Positions 63,951 through 64,000 of a stretch of DNA of 64,000 bases are shown here, piece by piece (the first letter of the stretch is position 1; the number at the start of each line of letters is the position of its first letter). Made by a program: the position numbers and the translations under genes. The stretch spans positions 1-64,000 of the forward strand of contig NZ_WRPR01000007.1 of NCBI RefSeq assembly GCF_010367455.1, in the 5' to 3' direction. A model generated the notes under the pieces. That model searched no databases, had not been told where the DNA came from, and saw nothing but the letters and a program-made list of their open reading frames with translations. The DNA comes from Candidatus Laterigemmans baculatus (GTDB taxonomy: Bacteria; Planctomycetota; Planctomycetia; Pirellulales; Pirellulaceae).

Positions 63951-64000
63951 ATGAAACTTCAAGCATGCCTCCTGACAATGGTCCTGCTCTGGCCGGCAAC
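63951..64000 (+). CDS. Start of an exported protein, cut by the window edge
   Basis: An ATG at 63951 with AAAGGA ten bases upstream opens MKLQACLLTMVLLWPA, which looks like the beginning of a signal peptide; the window ends there. It is co-directional with the sulfide group. Confidence 0.5.
   Translation, partial: MKLQACLLTMVLLWPA

Overview
The window is GC-rich, densely coding chromosomal DNA from a member of the Planctomycetota, most likely a Pirellulaceae (Rhodopirellula-like) bacterium. This rests on lineage-typical families: a DUF1549/DUF1553 cytochrome-like protein paired with a twin-arginine DUF1501 protein, a DUF1587/DUF1592/DUF1588/DUF1585 protein, a DUF1559 protein, remnants of DUF1080 and TIGR03067 proteins, an ECF sigma factor next to a membrane Ser/Thr kinase, and many short palindromic repeats between genes. 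I saw no rRNA, tRNA, CRISPR array, insertion sequence or prophage.

Layout. 1-18 kb (all minus strand): PQQ-type propeller protein, lysA, phytanoyl-CoA dioxygenase-like protein, DUF1501 and DUF1549/1553 pair, S46 peptidase coupled to a DUF1592 protein, DUF1559 protein, HtrA protease with a clear intrinsic terminator. 18-25 kb: glycosyltransferase, hisI, RidA, DEAD-box helicase, a GH63-like glycosidase coupled to a TerB-like protein. 25-35 kb: DPP4-like S9 peptidase coupled to a small exported protein, lpd, YbhN-like membrane protein, glyA, a PHP phosphatase, pgl, panB. 35-44 kb: fabF, rph, the argF-argD-argB run, proC, an EfpL-type elongation factor P, deoC. 44-52 kb: YaiI-like protein, TPR protein coupled to a DUF2752 protein, YjfB-like protein, alpha/beta hydrolase, lipoprotein, hisA, SDR, ruvX. 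52-58 kb: anti-sigma-like membrane protein, sigma factor and Ser/Thr kinase, two gene remnants, dinB. 58-64 kb (accessory): HigB-HigA with a well-placed operator, a TAT-exported TIM-barrel protein, a decayed TIGR03067 gene, and a sulfide/persulfide group (ArsR regulator, MBL-rhodanese-rhodanese protein, YeeE/YedE-like protein).

The most unusual aspect is the repeats. At least six families occur between genes. Family A (long hairpin with core TTTAACGGCAAGCCG) lies at or just 3' of stop codons at all six sites. Families B and E, sharing a GCGCTAGC core, have entered reading frames: they supply the last residues and stop codon of argB and of an alpha/beta hydrolase, and a 24-bp unit is amplified in frame inside rph. 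Many other simple tandem repeats sit at gene edges (hisI, panB, fabF, the YbhN-like gene) or inside a gene (the S9 peptidase).

The biosynthetic genes are scattered, as usual in this phylum: hisI and hisA are about 30 kb apart, while arginine genes argB, argD and argF are together with rph downstream. Start codons were reassigned by me where the longest frame ran into a repeat or a neighbouring gene; these are noted per entry.
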